64,000 nt of DNA, taken from contig NC_049984.1 of assembly GCF_000003815.2 (NCBI RefSeq), positions 10,800,234-10,864,233 on the forward strand. The letters run 5' to 3'. The DNA is from Branchiostoma floridae (lineage: Eukaryota > Chordata > Leptocardii > Amphioxiformes > Branchiostomatidae). The position numbers and the translations under genes are program-made. The notes beneath the pieces were generated by a model. It saw nothing but the letters and a program-made list of their open reading frames with translations. It did no database searches and had not been told where the DNA came from. Shown in pieces: positions 48,501 to 60,500 of this stretch. Each line of letters starts with the position of its first letter. Position 1 is the stretch's first letter.

Positions 48501-51500
48501 GTTCAGGTGATCCGTCCACCAATGGTTCAGGTGATCTGTCCACCTGTGGTTCAGGTGATCACCCCCTGACATTGATGGAGTGCTGCACCTTCTCCTAACC
48601 TGTGAGTGGATCTCTCCCACCTCCACCCTTCCTCCTCAGGGTCCAGCCTGTTGCTTCCTCCTGCTGACCTGCACAATCCCTCTGTGAGCTTTATCTCCTT
48701 CCCTCCCAGCGATTCTCACATCACAGGCAATCTTTCACCCATCTTTGTCATCATCTGTTGTGGAGCAATTGCTGCCCTTTATCATGACCGCCTGTCACAC
48801 CTTTCATTGATTCTTTGCGGTTCTGACTGCCCAGGTAACTGGTGGTGTAGCTGTCGCCCTCCCTCCCACCAATGCACCCTTCATGCCATACATTATAATT
48901 GCATGCCTTGTGTTTGGTGGTCAAAGTTTTAGCCTGATAAACATGCCAGCACACAATGAGACCGCTTTTGCATGAATTTTGGTGCTTCACATATAACAAT
49001 CATCTCTCTGTTTGGGCTCCTGTGCTAAGGTTTTGTCTAACATTTTCAGTTGGTGTGGTGGGGATATTAATGCTACATCATTGGCAAAAACCCATGACGA
49101 ACACAACTTTTCCTCTCTACTTCTTCTTGCCGATTCCAAAGTCTTTTTTCAAGAGATTGATTGGACAGCAAAGCAATCTCATTTATCCACATATATGCCA
49201 TATATACATTATCCAACTTGCCTTTGCAGTTGTTAAGCCCCTGTCATATGTTCAGAACCACGACTTCTCCCACTACTTCCCAACTACGGTTGGGTCTGGG
49301 TTTGGAGTTAAGGCCAAAATCCTATTATAGCTCCAGTTTGCTCCTCTGATCACATCCAAGCAGAATAAGACTTAACTAACTTTGATTGAATGTTCAAAAT
49401 TCATACTCAGTCGGTGCTGACAAGTTTTAAAGATTAGTAGGCAAGCTTGCTGACAAACCTCAAACCACACAGACAGAGGACCTTGCTCAGGACTAACTAC
49501 CTGTGGTGATCTGGAGGAGATTGGTAGACCATGGTTGGCTATGTGTGACAGGAGCTTAACCCAGCTAATTTGCATATTAAGAGAACTGCCTCTGACATGA
49601 CTTTTTTTTATAAAAGAGTGCATAACAGTTTCATTTATGGACAGCTGTGCTGTTTTGAATGTGTTGTAAAGCACAAATGTGCTTATAATTTTGTACCATA
49701 TACAATGTACACACCAACACTTACCATACTAAAACCCTTACACATTACAGTAACACAGCAAGCAAGACCAAATGGGTAGAGGAATCATATTAATCATTTT
49801 GAAGAAGAACAAACATTTTTAACATCTCGATGAATAAGATCCCTTTTTCTCTGACAATGAACACTTATAAAGTATCAATACCTTTCAATGACTGAATGAG
49901 GGTGAGATTTTATCATATTAAATGATTTTGTAATAAGATTTTGTAACCTACGCTCAGATTTTGATATCTGGATGTCAAATTTGATATCAAGGACTCGAAC
50001 TCCACCAGCACCCATTCCATTCACAGATCAAGTGTGCAGCACCACAATTGCCTCTGTCTATCAAAAACACAATAGTGGGTTGCTAAAGTACTTGTAACAC
50101 TTGGTTTGATCACCAGTGACCTTTGATTTCAGAACAAAAGGCAGTTGGTACAGAGTTGAACTTCAGTTGAACTTTAGGATCACTAACAGAACCAATATAC
50201 TCCATGAAGATAATGCACGCTGCCAAATATTGCTGAAATTTTCTGTCAGGATCAGTTGTAGTACGTTTCAAGTGAATGTTATGACTATATTATTTTAGTT
50301 TTTATTAAAGATTTTTTTGGGTAAGACTACAGCTACAGTCCTTGGGTAAGTCGTAAATCTGACCTCAAATCTGTTTTAACTTCCGAATTTACAATTTGAT
50401 CAGTTTTACGTCATTAATTTCAGTGTTTTGGATAGACCGGGGTGATATTTTTGTTCTAACAAGCAATTCGACCATTGAATTGAATGAAGGTTTAACACAA
50501 AGAATATTCGCTGTTAGATTTATCATGTAGCCAAGTGGACTGGCGTAGGGTTAATTAAAGTTGTGGGTTGATAATACCAGAATGATTGGAATGTTTAGAT
50601 GCTGAAGTTTTAACTGGTCAAGGAGTTAAAGTTCATATTTGATAATAATTTTGTTGAATATGTAATATACTACAGGTAGTTGACATAAGGATTAGGCCCA
50701 AAGACTTGACTTGGACTTTGGCTCCCAGGTCATTGAGCATAATTGTCCTTCTTGCAGTTTGACTGTGATGGTCCATCCTGTAGCAGTGATATGGGTAAAC
50801 AGCCTGCTAATCCCACAAACGCCAGCACATCAAGAAATAACAGGACTCAAGACAAATTACCGGCATTCAAAAAACAAGAACGATCAAACATAAAAACATG
50901 GCCTGTTTTTAGTGAAACAAGTTTACAGAGTAGTTTGCAAAACAACTTCAGACAATAGCTTACTGGAATGACCTGTGGATTTATTTATGATTTCTGGCGG
51001 AATGTCTTAAGGGACGTGTTGTCATAATACATGTACAAGGGAACAGGGTGTAGTAAATAGGCAGCGATTTCTTATCGATCAATTTATCTTCATTCTCATA
51101 AAAGGGATCTAGCTTGTAGATAAGCAGCATTGTGCCTGTTACCCAGGGACGAGCTGTAGCGTCCGTCTGTCAGATTACACCCCAGTCTTGCTGTGTCATG
51201 CTCAATTATTCATAAGACACTGTTTATGGCCTACTTTTCGATGAAGAGAGGAGGGACCTTCTCACTTTGACAGAACAACCATAGTCATACTAGTATATAA
51301 GCTATTGTCCAAAGTTGTTTTGCAAAGTACTCTGTAAACTTGTTTCACTTAGATATGCAGTGTTTAGGTCATCCTTGTTATGAAAGCCTGGTAATATGTC
51401 TGATCTACCTTTTGTACATTTTGTTCCTGCATTTGTCATTAATCAGGACAATGTTTTTTCCTGGTTGAATTACAGCAAAAGACATAAATACAAAGAATGA

Positions 51501-54500
51501 TGATGTAATAAACTTATGCTTTAATATTCTTTTATTGCATCATTAACATATCTGCCAAGCAAAAGTTTTATGGTAAGTCACATGTTGCTACTTGCAAGGT
51601 GTTTCAGAATTAATTTTCATAATAATTGTGGTGCTGGTAGCATGAATATGGGCAATCCATGTCATGGCACATACAATGTAAAGGCCTATACTTGACAATG
51701 TAGATGTTATATTTGGGCATCTTCCATCTTCCCTTCATGGCCGTACTTTCAAAGTTGTAACCTCTGTTTGTTTTTCCCCCTCAGAAAAACTGCATGTGGC
51801 AACAAAACGTAAGTAACTTTTTCATATTTCATACTGTTATAGAATGATGGGGAAAGTGTATATAAGACTAGTACAGGCAATGGTGGCCGTAGTTGATAAT
51901 GTACATCGTGGTATTGTCAATTATCTTTTTTATTGAGAATTTTATACAATGTCATGTATTACCTTAACCTGTGGAAGTCTTAGGTAAATTGTTTTAAATG
52001 AGTGAGAAGAAGCAAATATTCTGTTTGGGATTTTCTGCTGGCTTAGGTAGGGGAGAGGTGTGTGAAAGTCTCTTAACCAGCTGATCCTATGGTAGCATAA
52101 CAATTAGTATCATAATCTACATAGGAGTATCCATTGGCTACACTCCTGGCAAAGGAGTGTAACCAGTGCAGTTACTCCTATGAAGGTGGCTGCACTTTTG
52201 ATACTATCTTATGCTACCTTAGGTTTTGCTTGGAGATGAAAAGTCTCTAACTTTTGTCAGGTTAGCACCATATGGCTGTATGTAACTCAATTACCATGCT
52301 GAGGTTGGTGATCAGAGGTTAGATATGATGATAGAGATGTACAGAAGGTATTGTTCACCAAGGATCAGCCTTTCAGTTTGAAATGGTAGCACCCAAACAG
52401 ACGTGTCCCTCATCTGTCTTTTGAAGTCTAATATTTTATTGCTTGTCACCTGACCTGGTGTCCCCCAGGGGTCCCCTCTGGTCCCATCTCTACCAGCAGG
52501 TGAGTGCCAAATGGCAGGGGCAGGGTGATGGCTGAGCACATGCTCCATCCCTCAGGGCTAACAATCACAACAAAAGTGTGATGCACACGCTGCCAACTTT
52601 ACCATGTCTCCTTGATGAACTGATAAGAGGTAATGAATAATGTTTACATGCAGATGTGCATGTCACTGACTCCTGAGAGAAGCTCAACAACCTGTGGGGC
52701 AAGTGCATAAACTCTGCAAATTCATATCACTGTCCTATATTTAGTGGTGGCAAACAGCCTCAGTTAAGGGCACTACTGAACTTCAAAACTCTACTTTTAT
52801 TGACTCTAAATCGACAAACTAAAACTTGATTACATGATCATGCTGAATCTGTGCAATTAAAAGCTCTGATGATACGTCTTGGAATTATGATGATATGTAG
52901 ATTTTAATGTTTAAAACAAGCCAGAATAGGGCTCAGTCCTTAATAATGCAGTTGTATTAAAGTACATGTAACATTTTTCCAGACAGATTTAACAATCACT
53001 AGTAGTTCCAATTTTTAATTGATGATATTTATTGTGTTGCCACTACTAGTATAACGTATAGTGCTATCAGGCATTAACCCCCAAAAAGTATGTCCCTCAC
53101 ATTTTCTTAATCAGCCAGTCAGAAATTCATTCAGCTAAACACAGCATTGGTGAAGGCCTTGGTTTTGCAAATAGATGAAATGCTAATCCTGACTTTGCCT
53201 GGATTGAGATGAACTGATAGGAGAAGGTGAGCTTTATATCCCCAGAGTAGGACCAGTCTTATCATTTTGTGGATCACAGGGTTTCAGCCCAGCCTTATTA
53301 TATATAACAAGAAGCACCCAAGGTCTCTGGAACCCCAAGAGATGAGGTATCGGTAATGATGGCATGTCCTTTTGTGCTGTCCCAGTTGGAGAAGCGACAA
53401 AAGGGCAGGAGGAATTAGACTAGAAGATGGTTGTAAAGTGTTTTGAGTGAGGGCAGGTTGGCACCTGCTGTCAGCTGGAGTCAAAGTCAGACCTGTCTCT
53501 ATGGAGTTGTGTGACCTTCTCAACCCAGTGCTAAATAGCACCATCTCTACGCCACAGTAAATGCTTAGTACATGTAATACTTGATTTCTTGGGATTAATG
53601 GAAAACTATGTAGTACAGATGCAGACTATGAATGTAACAAGCCAAGCCTAGTTTTTTTTGACGACGCCTCAGGGGAGTCGTCAAGTGGTATATATTGCAT
53701 TCAGTCTGCAAAAATTCTAGGAATTGCACAGGCATTTCCACAGGAATGCAGTATGCTGGGTATGCAAGCCCTCCCCCCAAATCTGTTCCAGATGTATCTC
53801 TGGTATGCAATGGTGGATTGTAGGTCACACTTGCTCTTTGGAATTTGTCCTTTGAAACCAGACAGGGAACTCTGCACAATGGATCACGTTGTCTTGGTTG
53901 TTATGTTATGTTATGAAGGATACATTTTCTTTTCTAGAGCTTGTTCAAGCCATACGCCACAGGCAGACAGGAAATACTTCTGTAGTGCTCAGCTGTAGGT
54001 TTAGGTCACTGGCAGACAATTGTGCTGTACCGGGGATAGTACATTTCTGCTGGCTGTAGTTTTATGTTACAGGTGGGCTAGTATATTGTGCCAGGGATAG
54101 TGCGACAGGGAAGTTCCAGTCTACTTCTGATTTGAGCTGTATTGTTGTACCCTCAATCGTCGTCATGGCAATAATACATTTTTATTGCCAGTCTTGTTCT
54201 GGTTGTGTACAATCATATGGTTTAATGTTTGATACAGTACTCTATCTTACCATAGCAGTGACTGCAAACTAACTGTATTTACCTTCGCCAAGAAGCTAAG
54301 GTTGTGTACATGTATTGATATTCAGTATGTGGGTAGGTCTTGATGAGACCTGGAACAATTCAATTTTGGACCCTCTAGTGGCTTGTTACGGTACTGCAGC
54401 AAAACTTCCGGGTTCGATATCTCATTAGATATGTTTACAAAAAAAATATTTACAGCTTCAGTCAAATTTACGACAAAGTATGCTTCTTTTATAGCCATCT

Positions 54501-57500
54501 GGAAGACAAATGTCTAACAGTTGTGTGAAATTTATGGCTGTAAAGTTTCCCATTAAAAAAAATTGTTGGCAAAGTACAGGAGTTGTGGAGATCTTTAATA
54601 AATAATGTTTACATTAAGCCGGCATGTGTTCGCATTTGAAAAGAGAAATTTACTATCTTCTTCGTTGTAAATCAGCTATAAATTCCCCTGCTTTGTTTCC
54701 AATGGTTGACCTAAGGTGTTTGAGATGATTTCAGATCCTTGCGTGACAACCCGTTCTATTTTTCCCCAGTTTCTGGAAGACAAATGGCAAGGAAGGGTAG
54801 TTTGCAGGTCAGGAGACAGATAGCAATCTAGCCTGCATTAATGAACATATGTCATCAATTTATTCATGTCGCCCAAGCAGATTCCATTAACAACGCCATA
54901 AAATGGGCCGTTGGCTGCCAGATATTAATATTTCATACAAATGAAACAGGAAAAGAACAAAGTACGACCATGTCGAGTGGCTTGTATCACATTATTAATG
55001 TAATTATAGTGTGGTCTATAGTCTTCCTCAGGAAGCGAATGTTCTTTACCCTGACCCCAACACAAAGTTGGTGAATACATGTTGAATGTTTGAGCTAGCT
55101 GCAGACATGTTGGCGTTGTTATTGCTTCGTCTTCCCTTTGTTTCAATTATGAGAGATTTGTTGCACAGATAAGCATTGTTTTGCCCTCTCCCAGTCTCGG
55201 AAGGTTTCATGAAAAATTTACACGTTGAACAAATGAGGTAGGTGTGAGGCAAAGTGTCGCTGTCACGTCTGGTTTTATCTTTACCATCAGCGGGGACCAT
55301 ACAAAGGCCCACAGGGCAGGCGGGGGAAGCTCCTATTGTCAACTTCCACAGTGATTGTTAGACATAACATGTGCAGAGGTGACTGCGATAAACCCACCAA
55401 CAGAACTAGACATACTATTAATGAAATCACTTTTCGAAGAATCAAAGGGAAAAAATCTCTTACATCTTTCTTCTGTCTATATGTATATAAGCCTTCCAAT
55501 ATGCTGCATTTGACCAGTTAATGGGGACTCTGCTTGTGTCATGATTAAAGTTTCTAGCTCCCTTAGATCAATTTGTGTAAAATTCCAAATTTAAGGGTTT
55601 GCATTCTATAGACAGTTTTCAGACTTTGTTATGATTTCACATAATAAATTTGCCTTATAACAGTCTCTTTATCTATGAATTATTGTACCTTTGTTCCAAA
55701 TGTTCCAAAATTTCTGTGTGGTATTGAAAACTAGCTTTTCCAAACTTTTGGTGATTTATCGGTGTCCCACAAGGGCCTTCCTACCTTTTGCCACCAGCAC
55801 TTGGGAATGCAGCATTCGTGACCAAACACAATTAGTACAGCAGACAACCATAACTTACCTGTGTTCAGAGATCCTTATCAGGTGGGTTATTGCTAATATA
55901 TGACCATCTACAGCTCGAACAGGCATATGGGGCTATCTGATTTGGAGATCAATGTTGTATTGAAAAGTAAAGGCAAGCACATGTGTATGTCCCCTGAAAG
56001 TGATGTCATCGTCCTTACTTTTGTTGCCTCATTATTTAATAGCCCAGTATGTATATGGTGTACTCACCACAGGTACATATATGATAGTTCTATACATACT
56101 GTTCTTCTCTAGTACATCCTTGTTTCGTCCATTGTTATGACTTCAAAGTGCTTTGAAGAAGCTGCAGATATACTACAATTGCAGATGACTATTTGTCATT
56201 TTTTGTGTGGTATTTTGATAGGAAATGCGGTCCCCCATGATGGTTTGTGGTTGATCGTGGGTTACTGTACGCCAGAGGCAACGTAGATTGTATCTGGGCG
56301 ACTATGTAGGAGCACCTGCCCATTCTGGAAATCTCTCTTTGTCTGTTATATTAATTTTTTGCTTTCGCAGATAAGAAATGACATGATCTTTTAGCCAATC
56401 ATTGTGTTTGTACCAACTTCCTGAGTCCAGAGCATGTACCATAAAAAAGGGCAAGGTTAGTATGCCTCCTTGTCATAACCACATGTCAACATTGAATGCT
56501 GAGCAAATGAATGTGTTTTGTTCCATAACCCTATGGGGTAACTGTAACCAGGGTGACATCCTCCACAGTGCTTACAAACAAATATGACCCTCGCTGTAAG
56601 CTTGACGTCACATCGCATCGTCAATGGGAACTGCCAACCTCTACGTGGTGCGTCCATGGCGGGTGAGAGCTTGTCCCAGGAATGTTGATGCTTATCTAGA
56701 AACACACCTAGAGTCTAGTTGTAAAGTACATTGCACTTCACTGTGAAGCAGTAAATGGCTGACTCAGAGTAGGTCCATGCCTCACGGAGAAGCTGCTTTA
56801 TGCAAGTCATTCCTAAGTAGTTGTTCAAATGTCAAAATCCACAGTTGAAGCAAAGCATGAAGGACTTTCTGTAATAAGTCCAGGTGGTCTTATCTAATTT
56901 TGTGTGCCCTTTGGTGTTTGTCAGAAGAAAGGTAGATTTGTATCTGCCTGTCAGCATATGACAGTACGACAATGCCTGACAAAGTTTAACACACTCCAGC
57001 CCTCGTCTTGGGGCGAGGATTAGTCTTGTCGGCTTTTTAGATCTGTCTCTCAATTGTCACGCAAATGAGTTTCCAAGTTCGGCCCTGGTGTCAGTGAATA
57101 CAACACAACAAGCTTCCGTATCGAGTCCATCTACATTGTAGCAATATGTTGGTCCTGCTTGTCTGACAAACTGGCTTGTTTGCTTCATAGCTCTCAGGGG
57201 CACAGGTTACCAGGGTGGTGTCCTCTCACCTGAGGTCTGAGCAAATATCGCCCTCCGACACCTCGACAAGATAGCCATTGGTTGCCAAGGCAACGGGATA
57301 TCACGGTGTGCTATCTCGCCATCCGTGACACGTCTGAGCGTTGTCGGAGACAACAGGTGTTGGCGGCGTGTCGGCACTTCATATCTTGTTTGTCCCCCAA
57401 ACAATGGTGTTCATTATGTTTTGGCAGTCTATAAACTCCAATTTTTCTGCAATAACAATGTTGACAGAGGCTGATAAGCCAGCCATATTTTGATTTGTTA

Positions 57501-60500
57501 AATGTTCTGTATGAGTGTGTTTGCTTTCTTGGGCGTCTGGATGTTTACTCTGGACGACCCGCCACTCCGAGGTGCGAAAATGGCTCTCAGGAAGTGTTTT
57601 TCTGGTGGCGAGATTGTCATGACCAAAGTTCGATTGTAAAGTTCAGTCCGAGTAAATAGTACTCTTTTGACATATGCTTCCAGACAGATGTTGTCACACA
57701 TGTATGCTTGTTTAAGGGATGGTGGGAGTGTCATGTATGTACCCAGTGTCTGTCAATGTGTCAGAAAATGTTATTCAAAGGAAGTGCACATTAATCAAAA
57801 GAGGGTCACTATACTACAAAGAGGAAGTTGATTAGATTACTCACTGTGTGTTATAACTGGACAGCACAAAAAAAACCGCCAAGCCACCTTCTTTTTGGAG
57901 ACACTTTTACCCATGCCTCTGAAAACACAGACTAAAAGCGCCACCTGTTCAAAGACTGGTTTTGCAGCAAATATTTTCTTGATATTGAAGTTGACAGCAA
58001 TTTGATAGCATATTCACACTAACTATAATATGATGTTTGAAGTTGTGAGTGATATGAAAAAAATATGTTGATCTTAGAAATACATTTTACATGACTTTAT
58101 GACAAAACTTTCCATGCTGTACATGTACATTCAGTCAATGTAGGATGTTGGTTTGGAGCTCCTATCCTGTTTTGCTTCATTAAGAATCCAGACATGGAGT
58201 ACCAATGCTAGGCAATGGGAGTCAAGGTGATGTACATGACTGGCCACACTGGCTTACTTTTATGGATGACATCCACTGGAGACCCCAAAATTAATGCGAG
58301 CGGGCGAAAAAAATTCAGCAAAAATAAAATGTGCTGCTAAACCACAGGACTAAACATCCATACCATTCTTTCCCAGGCTTGGTTTATCTTATGTTCACCT
58401 CCAGTATGACTATAAGAGACAATTGTTGCCATTTCAGTAATGATTTTATTGCCTTCTTGTTTCAAGATTGTTTGAAGAAGAAAACATGTGGCCCCATGCC
58501 CAGACCATGTGCCCCCCTACTCTGGAGAGCAGGTCCTCCAGTAAGCATGAAATTCTGACTGATATGGAGTGATATGTGGCCACAGTTTGAAAGGTGAAAA
58601 TAATTGCATGCACCAATGTCATCCATGAAATTAAGTCATTGTGGCCATAGTAAAAAAACACTTCCCAACCTACACACACCCAGGAAATGACGTGATGGTG
58701 TTTACCTGTACCAGGCACACCTGTTCTGGTAAAAGTTTCAAGTCATGCTAAGATGTAAACTAGTATGAGTAAGCAGGGTTGGACAAGCTTAAGTCCACTA
58801 GCCCTATTGTCCAGAGCATGTGAAAGGCTGATCGGGCAAGTGCATGACCTACCCGACTTGCCCGAACGGGCAAGTTAGATTTTTCCATTGTGTGAGTGAG
58901 TGAGGTTTCTTATACTTGTCACTTTTTTCAGTCAATGACATCAAGCAATGGTCAACATAGAAAATTAGAGGCAATAATAAGAATCCCAGTGGTGGAAATG
59001 AAAATACATATAAAAGGTACATACAAAATGTAATTTTGGGCAAGTGAAAAGTTGGTTCGGGCAAGTAAATCTTTTATGTGCTTGCCCGATAGAACAAGTG
59101 AATTTTAGAAAACTTGTCCAACCCTGAGTAAGGATGAAGATGATGTTCAATATATCCTCTCTGAATGTACATGTATGATCTTTCTGAACTGTGTATTTCA
59201 CCTCTGTATGACCTGCCTGCATGCAGCGCCCATTTTGATGGGAAAGAAGTACAGACACATACAAATTAATCATGTTCGCCCTTCTGTCATACCCATTTGT
59301 TTGCATGGCTCCCCTTTCCTGACACCTTGCATATGCTAACTGGTCCTAGCCCCGCTTCTCTGACAAGAAGAAGTGCCAGAAAAGTGTGTTTATAGAGGCG
59401 ATGTGGTCCAAATTTTGAAATGCCAACTGTCACTTTCTTAATAAACCGTTTGTGTAACAGGTGGTTTTTCGTATAAACAGACATGGATTAGTAAAGTTGG
59501 TACAGGAAGTTTTGGTGGGTTTATGAAATGTCCTACAAGGGATGTGATGAAAAGTATATTTGCAGAGATTAGAGGTGAAAGCTGACAAGAAGGTTGTATA
59601 GCACAGTCCAGGCTGGGGTCTATATATAGCGTTGGAAATGCTTTAAAAACTGTATGTGTAGTTGGACTGTTGAGTCTACACAGTTAGAAATAATAAGTCC
59701 CCTCAGACTTGGTGTGACCTTATGGAACAATGTATGTGACACAACATTTATACACTGCAGGTTATACATTTGCTGGTCTAATTAACGGTTTCCTTGACCA
59801 CTTCCAGTCTAGGAAGGGTACTTTGTTTATTATAGCCATTAAAGACAGTGGTTGTTAATGCCATCAAACTTTGTTAAACATGCAACATTTTATGTTGAAA
59901 AGAAGAAGTCAAATTGCTTGAATTATATCCATGGTGAATACATTTATAGTGAGTAGTAAAATTATGTTGTTAGGGAGGATCATATACATGTACCTTTGCC
60001 AGGTTTTGATATCTTCTGTTCTATACAACCTATGGTCATGATCATTTTTGGATGGTAGACAATTCTTGTGTCCAGGATGAAGTGACGTAGGTTTAGGCCC
60101 TCTAGTCACTTTCTTTGGAACTGCAGAGGGTGTTTTAATCATATACTTTGATCAAGATAATAGTTGACGAAATGAAATGTTGTTGTGTTTAAGAAGAGTT
60201 TGATATTTTGTTATAAAGGTGTTCTGTACTTCCAGAGTTCAAGTGGGCTCGTGGGAAGACACAGCAGAGGAAGTCGTCTGTACCAGCCATATTCCAGAGA
60301 GGCCTGTCCAGGGACACCATCTTCGCTCAGGGTGGGAAGACCCCGCCCTCCACACCAGAGACCACACCCCCAGTCCTCAGGAAAGACTCTTCCCCCAGCA
60401 TGCTTCGTAGGGCATCTGTGAGTATATATGTACAGCATTATTCGTGGCACCTCGTAATATATACGGGAATGAACTGAATTGAACTGAGGCAAAAAATAGT

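Larger units (their letters stand above)
45522..51784 (+). other. Short-form 3'UTR and, for the long form, an intron
   Basis: 6.3 kb without a recognised exon. AATAAA occurs at 47729-47734 and 47971-47976; either could end a short-form 3'UTR, but no nearer consensus signal was found. The 24-bp minisatellite lies at 48245-48555. A CpG-richer, non-repetitive block is at about 46860-47330. Confidence 0.6.
51809..60235 (+). other. sowah long-form intron 11
   Basis: An 8.4-kb phase-1 intron. It contains the foldback element 52086-52223, a 26-bp imperfect palindrome near 53648-53673 and the hAT-like MITE 58774-59126. The segments at about 54600-55000 and 57060-57420 look like non-repetitive regulatory candidates. 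No further exon was accepted. Confidence 0.65.

Noticed and set aside
48122-48626. Repeat proteins or a CRISPR-like array
   Set aside because: Units are directly adjacent with no spacers, one unit lacks a base, and there is no exon context; it is a minisatellite.
54770-54796. 27-nt exon after TTTTTCCCCAG
   Set aside because: Phase 1 would be kept, but the donor GTAGTT is weak and nothing supports the peptide.
58467-58540. Extra sowah long-form exon (acceptor TTTCAAG, donor CCA/GTAAGC)
   Set aside because: It is open when entered in phase 1 but ends in phase 0, which does not match the preferred frame of the 60236 exon. The alternative frame there runs into a stop across the donor.
60185-60421. 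Alternative frame of the 60236-60417 exon
   Set aside because: It needs an upstream phase-0 exon and meets a TGA across the donor; the phase-1 frame matches the upstream and downstream exons.
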